Below are positions 39,061 to 48,699 of a stretch of 64,000 nt of DNA, piece after piece. How positions within the stretch are numbered: the first letter of the stretch is position 1; each line of letters begins with the position of its first letter. The notes below the pieces were generated by a model. That model was not told where the DNA came from. It made no database searches and was given only the letters and a program-made list of their open reading frames with translations. The position numbers and the translations under genes are program-made. Source of the DNA: Maribellus comscasis (GTDB taxonomy: Bacteria; Bacteroidota; Bacteroidia; Bacteroidales; Prolixibacteraceae); assembly GCF_009762775.1 (NCBI RefSeq), contig NZ_CP046401.1:3410001-3474000 (forward strand), written 5' to 3'.

Positions 39061-41409
39061 TCATTCATATCGAAGCGCATCAACCGGATTCCTTGTCGCA
39101 GCCCGCCAGCTTTGCCAGCTAACAGTCAATAATGCTATTCCCAGCCCCAGCATCCCGGCCAGAGCAAATATCCACCAGCTTAATGTGGTTTTGTAGGCAA
39201 AACTTTCGAGCCATTTGTTCATGGAATACCAGGCAACCGGACCTGCAATTAAAAATGCCACCGCTACCCAAATCACAAAATCCTTGTTGAGCATTGATAA
39301 TATTTCAGAGACTTTGGCACCATTGACTTTGCGGATGCCAATTTCTTTGATACGGTTTGTAACCAGCAAAGAGGACAAACCCAAAACTCCCATTGCCGCT
39401 ATCAGAATAGCAAACAGGCTTATATAGTTTAAAATCTTGTTTTCCTTTGCCTCTTTTTTGTATACTTCATCCAGATTATTCGCAAGAAAAGTGAATTCAA
39501 AAGGCCTATCGGGTAATAACGCTGACCAAATAGTTTTTACATCTGTCAATGCAGACGAAACTGAATTGGGCATAGTTTTAATATAAATATATTTATAAAC
39601 GCCAGGGAATATTTTTATGGCAGCCGGGGCAACAGTGCTGTGTAACGATTTAAAATTAAAATCTTCTACAACGCCAATAACTTCGCCTTTCTCGGTAATA
39701 TCCATTAACTTCCCCAGTGGCATGTCCCAGTCGATTTCTTTAGCAGCTTCCTCATTAATTATGTATGCGTGTTTATCACTCTCCTGGTTTTTATCAAAGT
39801 TTCTGCCCATTTTTAACTTTATTCCCATAAGGTCGACAAAGTTTTCATCGGCTGCTATCCAGTTCATCTGCCTATTCTCATTTTTTTCCATTCCTTCCCA
39901 CCAAACGTTTTGAGAATAACCCCGTTCGGTAGGAAGGTAACTTGTAAAAGAGATTTCTTTCACATACGCGCTTTTCTTTATTTCTCCGGATAACAAATCA
40001 CTTTTCTGTTTCACTTCATCATAAAATGCGGGAATAATAATTACCTGTTCCTTGTCGAAACCCAGGTTTTTGTACTTCATAAAATTCAATTGAGATTTTA
40101 TCAGAAGTGTCCCGCTAATAAAAAATATGGCAACAACAAACTGAAAAATAACCAGTGTTTGCCTTACATGTGTTACGGAATGTTGGCGGCTGTTAAAATT
40201 CCCCTTTAAAATACCCATCGGATTATAGGAAGATAAAATAAAGGCCGGGTATAAACCATTTACAAAACTCAAGACAATTAACAGTCCGATTACAACAGTT
40301 ACCGATTTAAGGTTGAACAACTGACTGAAAACGATATTCTTATCGATAAATTCATTGAAAACGGGTAAAAAGAAATAGATAAGCGGTATTGCCAGCAAAA
40401 AGGAAACAAAAGTTACCATAAAGGATTCGGATAAGAACTGGCTCTTTAATTGTTTGTTGCTGGCACCTGTTATTTTCCGTATCCCAATTTCTTTGTTTCT
40501 AAGCGCTGATTTTGCCAGACTTAAATTGATAAAATTGACAGAAGCCAGTAGTAATATTATCAAAGCTATTGCAGCATATAATACCAGTTTAGTATAATGT
40601 ACATTGGAAGAAAGATCAGACCGCAGGTCAGAAAACAAATGGATTCTTGTAAAGGGTTGCAGGTGAAGTTTTGTGTTTTTATCGGGCGAGTATTTTTCCA
40701 TAAACTGCCGAAGTTTATTTTGCAGACTTTTATAATCGCCCATGGCATTCAGAAGAATATATGTTGTATAATTTTTGATGCCCCAGCCCGAATTACCAGC
40801 GATTCGACTAAAAGGCAAAAGAAAATCGATGTGAAATTGAGAATTGGAGGGAATGTTTTCAAGCACTCCTGTTACCGTATAAACTTGCTGATTATCAAAA
40901 CCTACTGAAATAGTTTGGCCCAATGGATTTTTGCCGCGGAAATATTTTTCCGCCATATTTTGCGAAAGAACTATGCTATGAGGAGAAGAAAAGATCGTTT
41001 CAGGATTGCCGGTTTGTAATCTGAAGCTAAATGTTTTAAAAATGCTTTCATCGGCTACAAAAATGTCGCCCCAGAATTGATTCTCAGCACAGGTAATAAG
41101 CGTTTTTCCTGTACCGGAACAACGGGTATATTCCAAAACTTCGGGAAATTCTTCTTTTAATGCAGGTCCAAGTGGAGCCGGAGTATGAGCAAAATTATCG
41201 GGACTCCCGTTTTTTTCAAATTCGGTAACAACTCTGTAAATATTTTCTGCATTTTCATGGAATTTATCAAAGCCTACTTCATAAGTAATCCACAATATAA
41301 TGAGGAATGAAACGGCTAATCCAACTGAAAAGCCGGCAATATTGATTGCCGAGAGTAACTTGTTTCTCAATAAATTACGAAGTCCGGTTTTTAAATAGCT
41401 CCAGTACAT
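39061..41409 (-). CDS. P17: MacB/FtsX-type ABC permease, 782 aa
   Basis: ATG at 41407-41409. A canonical, slightly short member: TM1 LSAINIAGFSVGLAVSFLII, then TPAPLGPALKEEFPEVLEYTR, VLSQNMAEKYFRGKNPLGQ and ENIPSNSQFHIDFLL. First coupling segment NKEIGIRKITGA, second KEIGIRKVNGA from 688, so both coupling segments are close to ideal. The second periplasmic domain includes NVWWEGMEKNENRQMNW. The tail reads WWIFALAGMLGLGIALLTVSWQ and ends NPVDALRYE (Asp for Glu), stop TGA. The 94-bp spacer to P16 shows a GTTAGCGCTTTGG stretch that might be another degraded tail, but I do not call it. P18 is 25 bp upstream. Confidence 0.93.
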   Translation of the reverse strand: MYWSYLKTGLRNLLRNKLLSAINIAGFSVGLAVSFLIILWITYEVGFDKFHENAENIYRVVTEFEKNGSPDNFAHTPAPLGPALKEEFPEVLEYTRCSGTGKTLITCAENQFWGDIFVADESIFKTFSFRLQTGNPETIFSSPHSIVLSQNMAEKYFRGKNPLGQTISVGFDNQQVYTVTGVLENIPSNSQFHIDFLLPFSRIAGNSGWGIKNYTTYILLNAMGDYKSLQNKLRQFMEKYSPDKNTKLHLQPFTRIHLFSDLRSDLSSNVHYTKLVLYAAIALIILLLASVNFINLSLAKSALRNKEIGIRKITGASNKQLKSQFLSESFMVTFVSFLLAIPLIYFFLPVFNEFIDKNIVFSQLFNLKSVTVVIGLLIVLSFVNGLYPAFILSSYNPMGILKGNFNSRQHSVTHVRQTLVIFQFVVAIFFISGTLLIKSQLNFMKYKNLGFDKEQVIIIPAFYDEVKQKSDLLSGEIKKSAYVKEISFTSYLPTERGYSQNVWWEGMEKNENRQMNWIAADENFVDLMGIKLKMGRNFDKNQESDKHAYIINEEAAKEIDWDMPLGKLMDITEKGEVIGVVEDFNFKSLHSTVAPAAIKIFPGVYKYIYIKTMPNSVSSALTDVKTIWSALLPDRPFEFTFLANNLDEVYKKEAKENKILNYISLFAILIAAMGVLGLSSLLVTNRIKEIGIRKVNGAKVSEILSMLNKDFVIWVAVAFLIAGPVAWYSMNKWLESFAYKTTLSWWIFALAGMLGLGIALLTVSWQSWRAATRNPVDALRYE

Positions 41410-41434
41410 GCTTTAAAATTTTATTAAAATAAAA

Positions 41435-43831
41435 CTATTCATAACGTAAGGCCTCCACAGGATTCCTTGTAGCTGCCCGCCAGCTTTGCCAACTAACCGT
41501 TAGCAACGCAATTCCCAAGGCCAGCAATCCAGCCAGCGCAAAAATCCACCAGCTTAAAGTGGTTTTGTACGCAAAGTTTTCGAGCCATTTGTGCATGGTA
41601 TACCAGGCTAACGGAGTTGCAATGATAATGGCGATTATCACTCCTTTTATGGATTCCGTGTTTAGCAGCACTAATATTTCCGTGATTCTTGCTCCATTTA
41701 CCTTACGAATGCCTATCTCTTTAATTCGTTCAACTGAGCTCATAATAGCCGCACCCAATAATGACAAAATGGATATTATAATCGCCATGATGCTAAACAG
41801 AATAAAACAGCGGTTAAATTGAATGTGCGACTGGTATTGCTGGTTGAAATAGTCGTCTAAAAAGAAATACTCAAAATAGCTGTCTTTAAAATATTCCTGG
41901 TATTCTGCTTTTACTTTCGAGACCAACTCCACGGGGTTTTCGTTATGAAACTTAATAAAGATAAAATATCCAAACTGGTCAGGATTAAAAATTGTTGGCA
42001 TAACTTCCTGGTCTAAAGAATTTTGAAAATAACCGTCAACCACTCCAACTACTTCTCCCATTTCATTTTTATCGTCGTTATCCACGAGTATTTTGCCAAG
42101 AATGTCTTCATAGTTGGCGGCTCCCAGGGCAAGTGCCGCCTGTTTATTCAGTATAATATGTCGAGGGCCTCCTTCCCAGTTAGTTTCGTCGGGAAAGAAC
42201 GATCTTCCCGCTAATAATTTTACGTCAAAGAAGTCAAAAAAGCCGGGTGCTACATTTGATTGAAAAAACTGGTCACTCAATAAATCGGTTCCTTTAATGG
42301 CGATGCCACCTTTTACCCAACCATTTTTCTCTCCCGGCGTAACGGTTGAATAGCTTGTTTCCAGTATCCCGGGAAAATTTTTCAGGCTTTGTTCAAATTC
42401 CCTTTGCTTTGTATTATATTTTCCGTCAACGGATCGTTTTACGGTTAATACCTGGTCAATATTCATCGAAAGCGCTGAATCCTGCATGTAATGAATTTGC
42501 TGTATGGCAATCATTGTGCTGGCAATTAAAAAGACTGCAATACTAAACTGTGCAATCAGCACAAAATTCTTTGGCCTTTTGTTGCCGGCGTTGGAACTCT
42601 TTGTAAGAACCATATTCAGCGGGATTGTTTTTAAATATCGCAGCGTAAGTATTATTCCAACACCAATGCTAATTCCCGTCATTATTAATATGGAATACAA
42701 GATTGTCCGGAGTCTTAAAATGAAATCGAACGAATATTCCAGGTGTAAATAACTTTTTAATGTTGGGAACAATAAGCTAATAATAGCAAATGCCAGGATA
42801 AGGCTGATTAATCCGGTTATCCATGTTTCAGAAATAAAATCCATGGCAAAAGATCGCCAGGATGCCCCATTGATTTTTCGCACTCCCAGACTTTTAATTT
42901 TCCTTTTAATTAACGATTTGTAGATGTTTGTATAATTTAACCAGGCGCTTAGCAAGATAAAAAATGCAACAATCATTAACGCTATCAGATAACCGTAATT
43001 GCCATTAGCTTCATGTTCAAACCGGTAATGTGAGTGTAAGTGAATATCCGTCAGTTTTTGAAGCTCGTATTCAATTTTAAAATCCAGCTTCATTCCCCTG
43101 GATTCAAGAAATTCGAGTGCATAATCGGTTATTTTGGCGGCAACTTCATTCGGGTTGCTTCCTTCGCGTAGCAGAAAGTAGGTATTTGTATTGTTACATG
43201 TATAGCAATACGATGGGCCTAACTCGCTTGCCAGGGATATAATTACATCGAATTTTAAATGCGAGTTTTCCGGTACGTCTTTTACAACGCCCTGAATCAA
43301 TAAGGGAGTTTTTCCCGGGTTAACGCGATAAATGGTTTTCCCGATTGGATCTTCATCTCCGAAATATTTACGGGCTAAAGATTCCGTAATTACCGCAACG
43401 TTCGGTTCCCTCAAAAAATCGGATTTGACTCCTGAAACTACCGGATATGAAAACAAATCGAAAAAAGAGCTGTCGGCGAAGAACGCTCTTTCTTCCTTGA
43501 AAATATCTTCTTCAACCTGCAGAAACTGAGTGGATTTTTTGCAACGTACAAAATTTTCGACTTCCGGAATATTCTCTCTTGCAATCTGGCCTGCCAGGTA
43601 ACTATTTCCTACACTTTGATCCAGACCCGTAGTATAATAGCGATTAAAAACCAGTCTATAAATCCGATCATTATTCTGAATAAAAGAATCGAAGCTGGTT
43701 TCAAACCAGATGTACTGCACAATAAACAGTATTGCTGCAATTCCAATCGCCAAACCAGTTATATTAATTCCGTTAACAACCTTGTTTTTAAAAAGCTCCC
43801 GGAATATTATTTTTATATTTTTAAAAATCAT
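41435..43831 (-). CDS. P18: MacB/FtsX-type ABC permease, 798 aa (subgroup A)
   Basis: ATG at 43829-43831. Subgroup A markers: HLHSHYRFEHEANGN before TM2 and YFFLDDYFNQQY before TM6. First periplasmic domain: FFADSSFFDLFSYPVVSG (about 117-134), VITESLARKYFGDEDPIGK, KDVPENSHLKFDV; it also holds Cys97 and a CYTC pair (Cys209, Cys212) just before the NTYFLL strand. First coupling segment IKSLGVRKINGA has lost the KEIG core; the second (KEIGIRKVNGA from 704) is intact but is followed by a variant TM7 start (LVLLNTESIKGVIIAIIIATPLAW) where most copies read LNKDFVKWV. From there on the tail is full consensus. Substrate unknown. Confidence 0.93.
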   Translation of the reverse strand: MIFKNIKIIFRELFKNKVVNGINITGLAIGIAAILFIVQYIWFETSFDSFIQNNDRIYRLVFNRYYTTGLDQSVGNSYLAGQIARENIPEVENFVRCKKSTQFLQVEEDIFKEERAFFADSSFFDLFSYPVVSGVKSDFLREPNVAVITESLARKYFGDEDPIGKTIYRVNPGKTPLLIQGVVKDVPENSHLKFDVIISLASELGPSYCYTCNNTNTYFLLREGSNPNEVAAKITDYALEFLESRGMKLDFKIEYELQKLTDIHLHSHYRFEHEANGNYGYLIALMIVAFFILLSAWLNYTNIYKSLIKRKIKSLGVRKINGASWRSFAMDFISETWITGLISLILAFAIISLLFPTLKSYLHLEYSFDFILRLRTILYSILIMTGISIGVGIILTLRYLKTIPLNMVLTKSSNAGNKRPKNFVLIAQFSIAVFLIASTMIAIQQIHYMQDSALSMNIDQVLTVKRSVDGKYNTKQREFEQSLKNFPGILETSYSTVTPGEKNGWVKGGIAIKGTDLLSDQFFQSNVAPGFFDFFDVKLLAGRSFFPDETNWEGGPRHIILNKQAALALGAANYEDILGKILVDNDDKNEMGEVVGVVDGYFQNSLDQEVMPTIFNPDQFGYFIFIKFHNENPVELVSKVKAEYQEYFKDSYFEYFFLDDYFNQQYQSHIQFNRCFILFSIMAIIISILSLLGAAIMSSVERIKEIGIRKVNGARITEILVLLNTESIKGVIIAIIIATPLAWYTMHKWLENFAYKTTLSWWIFALAGLLALGIALLTVSWQSWRAATRNPVEALRYE

Positions 43832-43881
43832 CCTGTTTCTGTTTTTACATTGAATTTGAAGTCAATTAATGACCTCGGAAC

Positions 43882-46248
43882 TTACTCGTATCGTAGTGCT
43901 TCAACCGGGTTTCTTGTTGCAGCCCGCCAGCTCTGCCAGCTTACCGTAAGCAATGCAATTCCTAATGCCATTAACCCGGCCAAGGCAAAAATCCACCAGC
44001 TTAAACCGGTTTTGTAGGCAAAGCTTTCCAACCAGCGATGCGTAACAAAATAAGCGATTGGAATGGCAATAACGATAGCCAAAATTACTACACTTGTAAA
44101 TTCACCCGATAAAAGCCTGGCAATTCCAATTTCGCTCGATCCCATTACTTTTCGAATACCAATTTCCTTTGTTCTTCGCTCGGCAGTGAAAGCCGACATA
44201 GCAAACAGACCAAGGCAGGATATAAAAATGGCCAGTCCTGCAAAATATTTTGATAATACAGAAATTCGTTGCTCCGCAAAATATTGTTTTTCATATTCGT
44301 CATTTAAAAAAGAATAATCGAAAATATATCCGGGATTGAAAGATTCATATAAGCTCCGTAAATTTTCAATAGTTGCTTTTTCTCTTCCTGCCTCTATTTT
44401 CACCAGTATTTTCTCCGCTTCCTTTGGTTGGTATCGAAAGAAGAAGGGTTTAATATTCTCATGAAACGACTGAAAATTAAAATCATTTGCAATTCCAACT
44501 ATTTCATAGTTTGTTCCCCACAGGTTAAATGTTTTACCCACCGGATTTTTTAATCCCATGACATCAATTCCTGCTTCGTTAATGATTATTTTATTTTCTT
44601 CATTCCAGAAATCCTTTGAAAACGAGCGTCCTGACTGCATTTCAACGTCAAGTAATTCAAGCATATCGTCGCCTATTCCTAAATGAGAAAATGCCACAAC
44701 TGCGTTTGGATCTTTGCCTTCCCAATCGAAGGAACCTTGTGTCATACCGGTTTCACCTACGATACTTCCCCACATCGTGGCAGCATGTTTTACACCCGAA
44801 ATTTTTCTAACCTCTGAAAGAAACGATTGCGAGTTTTCAAAAAGTTTTCCCTTTAGTTTAAATTGAACGATGTTCTCACGATTAAAACCCGGATTTTTGG
44901 TTTGAATTAACTTTACCTGTTTGTACACCACCAAAACGGATACAATTAGAAGAACGGATAAGGAAAATTGAAAAACAACAAGTCCTTTCCGGATAAAAAT
45001 TTCACCTGTTGAATTATTCAATTTGCCTTTTAAAACAGCATAAGGGCGAAAACCCGACAAATAAAATGCCGGGTAAACGCCTGCTATTAACCCTGTTAAA
45101 AATAAGATTGAGATACTTGCAAAAACTAATTTATCATTTGGAACAAGTGAAAGATGTTTTCCGGTTATCGCATTGAATTGAGGAAGGAGCAATGCCACAA
45201 ACAACACTGCCAGTATAAATGCAAAAAAGCTGATAATTAACGATTCTCCCAGGTATTGCCCAATTAGAGCAACCCGGCTTGAACCAATTGTCTTTTTTAT
45301 ACCTACTTCTTTGATCTTTCTAAACGTTTTTGCCGTGGAAAGATTCATAAAATTTATACAGGCTATCACTAAAATAAATAGGGCAATTATTGAAAACAAT
45401 CTAACATATTCAATTCTGCCACCCGCCAGCTTTCCGTCTTCAAACCGGTTATACAAATAAATATCTGAATATTTTTGAAGTAAAATTGTAACATCCGAAT
45501 TCTTGTCTTTTGTCTTGAGAAAATCGACAATTTTATTTTTGAACTGAGCTATATCTGTTCCTTCTTTTAACAGCAGGTAGGTTTTTGCCTGATGATTTCC
45601 CCATGTGGCATAACTCCCAACCAAATCTTTAAAAACTTCATAGGAAACCACAAAATCAAACTGCGTTGATGAACTTGCAGGAATATTTTTCAAAACACCT
45701 GAAACAACAACGTCCATCTTTTTATCATTACTTTGCCAGCTGACTGTTTTGCCCAAAATGCTCTCAGTTGTATTGAATAAAGTCAGTGCCATTTTTTCGG
45801 TTATTACCACCGAGTTTTTATCATTCAAAACAGAATTACGATTCCCTTTTATAAAGCCATAGGAAAAGACCTTAAAGAAGTTTTCATCCGCAAATATTCC
45901 AGTTGCATCAAAATTTTGTTCCCCGTTACTTATTATAAAATCCTGTAGCACTGGAGACGAACTAACTGCATATTCTACCTCCGGCATTTCTTCTGTTAAA
46001 GCGGGAGCCAGTGGAATTGGAGCTGATCTCCATGTATCAATTCCATCTTCATTTGGATGGGTAGTAAGCACCTGGTAAAGCCTTTCATTATTTTCGTTAA
46101 ACGTATCCATGTTAAGCTCATCATTTACCCACAGGTAAATCAATAAAGCACAAGCCAAACCAGTTGACAAACCAATAAGATTTATAAAAAGTGAATTCTT
46201 ATTTTGTCTGAAGTTCCTGAGTATTATCAGCAAATTATGTTTAAACAT
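43882..46248 (-). CDS. P19: MacB/FtsX-type ABC permease, partly re-tailed, 788 aa
   Basis: ATG at 46246-46248. Before TM2: YLYNRFEDGKLAGGR; first coupling segment IKEVGIKKTIGS. The second coupling segment is KEIGIRKVMGSSEIGIARLL, with the GSS form, and TM7 (FTSVVILAIVIAIPIAYFVTHRW) is unlike the array. From about RWLESFAYK onwards (last 51 residues, 43882-44037) it is the standard tail. Its tail DNA shares private synonymous markers with its neighbour P20 (GGAATTGC written as GCAATTCCTAATGCC on the plus strand, AACCGGTTTTG), while the two bodies differ. It therefore looks like a GSS-type permease re-tailed from P20 or the reverse. The second periplasmic domain has MWGSIVGETGMTQGSFDWEG. Substrate unknown. 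Confidence 0.93.
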   Translation of the reverse strand: MFKHNLLIILRNFRQNKNSLFINLIGLSTGLACALLIYLWVNDELNMDTFNENNERLYQVLTTHPNEDGIDTWRSAPIPLAPALTEEMPEVEYAVSSSPVLQDFIISNGEQNFDATGIFADENFFKVFSYGFIKGNRNSVLNDKNSVVITEKMALTLFNTTESILGKTVSWQSNDKKMDVVVSGVLKNIPASSSTQFDFVVSYEVFKDLVGSYATWGNHQAKTYLLLKEGTDIAQFKNKIVDFLKTKDKNSDVTILLQKYSDIYLYNRFEDGKLAGGRIEYVRLFSIIALFILVIACINFMNLSTAKTFRKIKEVGIKKTIGSSRVALIGQYLGESLIISFFAFILAVLFVALLLPQFNAITGKHLSLVPNDKLVFASISILFLTGLIAGVYPAFYLSGFRPYAVLKGKLNNSTGEIFIRKGLVVFQFSLSVLLIVSVLVVYKQVKLIQTKNPGFNRENIVQFKLKGKLFENSQSFLSEVRKISGVKHAATMWGSIVGETGMTQGSFDWEGKDPNAVVAFSHLGIGDDMLELLDVEMQSGRSFSKDFWNEENKIIINEAGIDVMGLKNPVGKTFNLWGTNYEIVGIANDFNFQSFHENIKPFFFRYQPKEAEKILVKIEAGREKATIENLRSLYESFNPGYIFDYSFLNDEYEKQYFAEQRISVLSKYFAGLAIFISCLGLFAMSAFTAERRTKEIGIRKVMGSSEIGIARLLSGEFTSVVILAIVIAIPIAYFVTHRWLESFAYKTGLSWWIFALAGLMALGIALLTVSWQSWRAATRNPVEALRYE

Positions 46249-46271
46249 GTCATTCTGTTTTTAATTCATCG

Positions 46272-46295
46272 CTATATTCACTTAAGTGCCACAAC
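46272..46295 (-). repeat. Vestigial permease tail in the P20-P19 spacer
   Basis: Minus strand GTTGTGGCACTTAAG then TGAATATAG matches GTTGAGGCACTTAAG then TATGAATAG: 14 of the first 15 bases agree and a small rearrangement ends the match. The preceding minus-strand GAAGAATCCCGAC is the hairpin arm seen in other spacers. Confidence 0.65.
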
Positions 46296-46323
46296 TCTAC
46301 CAAAAATGTCGGGATTCTTCGTC

Positions 46324-48675
46324 CTACTCATATCGAAGAGCCTCAACCGGATTTCTTGTTGCAGCCCGCCAGCTCTGCCAACTCACCGTCAACAATGCAA
46401 TTCCTAATGCCACTAACCCGGCCAGGGCAAAAATCCACCAGCTTAAACCGGTTTTGTAGGCAAAACTTTCCAGCCATTTGTTCATGGCGTACCATGAAAT
46501 GGGTGTAGCAACAACAAAGGCAATGCTTACCCATTTAACAAAGTCTTTGTTCAGCATGGTAATTACTTCGGAAATCTTAGCTCCGTTTACTTTCCGGATA
46601 CCGATTTCCTTTATCCTTCTTTCTGAAGAAAAGATAGCAAGCCCTAAAATTCCGATACATGAGATTACGATAGCAAGAATGGCAAAAAATCCGATGGTTT
46701 TGGCAAATCGTTCTTCCGAGCGATACATAGAATCAAACCATTGATCATAAAATTGGTATTTAAAAGGATAATTCGGCAGTAAATCTTGCCACGTTTCCCG
46801 GATAAAACTCATGCTCTGTGCAATGGTGTTGCTTTCAAGTTGCACATTAATGGCTGTTGGGCGAAAATTCGATGTTACCATGAGACAAAGTGGCCCGATT
46901 GCCTCATGCATCGAACTGTAATGAAAATCTTTCACTACTCCAATGATGTCGAATCCGCCATAATTATTAAATCTTTTATTTTCAAGGTCATCAAATTCAA
47001 AATAGTTATATGCCGCTTCGTTGAAATAGCAAACTTTTCCATCATCGCCGGGCTGCAGGTCTCTTCCCTTAGTAATTTTCAAGCCAAGTGTTTTTAAAAA
47101 TGCCGTATCGACCAACAAACAGGGAACACTCATATTTTTATCGGTATTTTCCATATTTGACCCCATCCACATATTAACCGCTCCGGGGACTCCATTTGAG
47201 GTTGTCATATTCTTAATAAATGGCGACTTTTGCAATTCGTTGATCAGGATCATCGCTTTTTGAATGTCATCTTTCTGAATTCGCGGGACATCAACCCTTA
47301 AAAGTTGTTCTTCTGTAAATCCTGGATTTTTATGCTTTACAAAGCCAATTTGTCGTTGGACAATCATAACACAAAAAATGAGGACGATTGAAATGGTAAA
47401 CTGAAAAATGGTAAGCGAATTTCTGAAAACGGATTTATTTTTTAAGGTCGTAACAGAACCGCTCAGAATCCTGACCGGATTGATCCCAGAAACTGTAATG
47501 GCAGGACCGCTTCCGCTTACAATTCCTATTATTACTGCCGAAAGCATTAATATAAAAATATAAGGGAAAGTAAAAAGGAGTTTAAAATTGAGGATTGTAT
47601 CGAATACAGATTGGTAAAATGGCAACAAAATCCATAGAAAAATAACGGCAAGGAAAAACGAAAAAACGGAAACAATTACCGATTCAAAAATAAAGTGCAA
47701 AAGAATATTTTTACGAAATGCCCCGATTGCCTTTTTTACACCCGTGTCTTTGTTTCTTTTGTTTTGCTGGGCGATGGTCAGGTTAACGTAATTGATTATA
47801 GCGAGTGTAAGAATTATAGCGGCGATTGCACCAAGTAACCGCATCAGGCCAATATTTCCTTTTTTGGTTGCACTCCCATTGGTCAAATCAAATAAATAGA
47901 TATCGTTTAAAGCAAGAAAATTAGCCTCTTTTAAGTAAGGATCAAGAATCTGCGTGTTTGAATTAATTTTTGAAACCAGGTTTTTGCGGTTGGCATTTTT
48001 GTTTAATTGCAAATAAATTCGAAAGGGCCAGCGATAAGTGCTTAAATCATCACTGTTGCCAATCCAGCTTGAGAATTTAAAACTTTTGTTTTCGGCATTT
48101 ACCAAAATTTTAGCTGAAATGCTCGAATTCTCCGGGAAATCTTCAATTACGCCGCTTACTGTAAGCGGAATTCGGTTTTCGTACATGATTTCTTTACCCA
48201 AGGGATTCTCTGTTCCAAAGAGCGATTTTGCCGTACTTTGGGTTATTAGTGCTGAAGTTAATGTTGAAAATGGTTTTTCCCGGTTGCCCGTTAAAAATGC
48301 GATGGTAAAAACGTTAAAAAAATCGTTATCAACCGACATGATATTGTCGAGATAGGATGCCTGTTCATTGACCTGCACGGCAACAGGACGGTTCATAATC
48401 TGTACTAAACATCCGCTTTCTATTTCGGGATAATTTTGAAGCAAAATGTCTTTTACCCTGTAATCGATTGAACTTGTGTTGTCTTCACTATTGACTAAAC
48501 GTACAATTTGCCCCGCATTTTCATGATATCGGTCGTAAGAGTATTCTTTTATCAGGAATAAGGCAATTGCCAGGCAAATAGAAATACCAAAAGCAAATCC
48601 GCTAATGTTGATTACTGAAAACTTTTTATTCTTCCACAGATTTCTAAATGCTGATTTTAAATAGTAAGAGAACAT
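46324..48675 (-). CDS. P20: MacB/FtsX-type ABC permease, 783 aa (subgroup B)
   Basis: ATG at 48673-48675. Groups with P22 and P24: all three have DYxxxxILxxNYPxIE followed by Cys89, DNDFFNVF or TNNNFFxxF in the first periplasmic domain, PENSSxxAxILxNxENKxF, and FxxYDQxFxxMY before TM6. Unlike P22 and P24 it lacks the CxxxxC pair near residue 207 (it reads FKFSSWIGNSDDLSTY). First coupling segment NKDTGVKKAIGA, second KEIGIRKVNGA from 689, full consensus tail with the FALAGLVALG variant. P21 ends 24 bp upstream. Substrate unknown; subgroup membership is read from the protein and not from a tree. Confidence 0.93.
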   Translation of the reverse strand: MFSYYLKSAFRNLWKNKKFSVINISGFAFGISICLAIALFLIKEYSYDRYHENAGQIVRLVNSEDNTSSIDYRVKDILLQNYPEIESGCLVQIMNRPVAVQVNEQASYLDNIMSVDNDFFNVFTIAFLTGNREKPFSTLTSALITQSTAKSLFGTENPLGKEIMYENRIPLTVSGVIEDFPENSSISAKILVNAENKSFKFSSWIGNSDDLSTYRWPFRIYLQLNKNANRKNLVSKINSNTQILDPYLKEANFLALNDIYLFDLTNGSATKKGNIGLMRLLGAIAAIILTLAIINYVNLTIAQQNKRNKDTGVKKAIGAFRKNILLHFIFESVIVSVFSFFLAVIFLWILLPFYQSVFDTILNFKLLFTFPYIFILMLSAVIIGIVSGSGPAITVSGINPVRILSGSVTTLKNKSVFRNSLTIFQFTISIVLIFCVMIVQRQIGFVKHKNPGFTEEQLLRVDVPRIQKDDIQKAMILINELQKSPFIKNMTTSNGVPGAVNMWMGSNMENTDKNMSVPCLLVDTAFLKTLGLKITKGRDLQPGDDGKVCYFNEAAYNYFEFDDLENKRFNNYGGFDIIGVVKDFHYSSMHEAIGPLCLMVTSNFRPTAINVQLESNTIAQSMSFIRETWQDLLPNYPFKYQFYDQWFDSMYRSEERFAKTIGFFAILAIVISCIGILGLAIFSSERRIKEIGIRKVNGAKISEVITMLNKDFVKWVSIAFVVATPISWYAMNKWLESFAYKTGLSWWIFALAGLVALGIALLTVSWQSWRAATRNPVEALRYE

Positions 48676-48699
48676 GACCTTATTTACGTTTAATTATAA

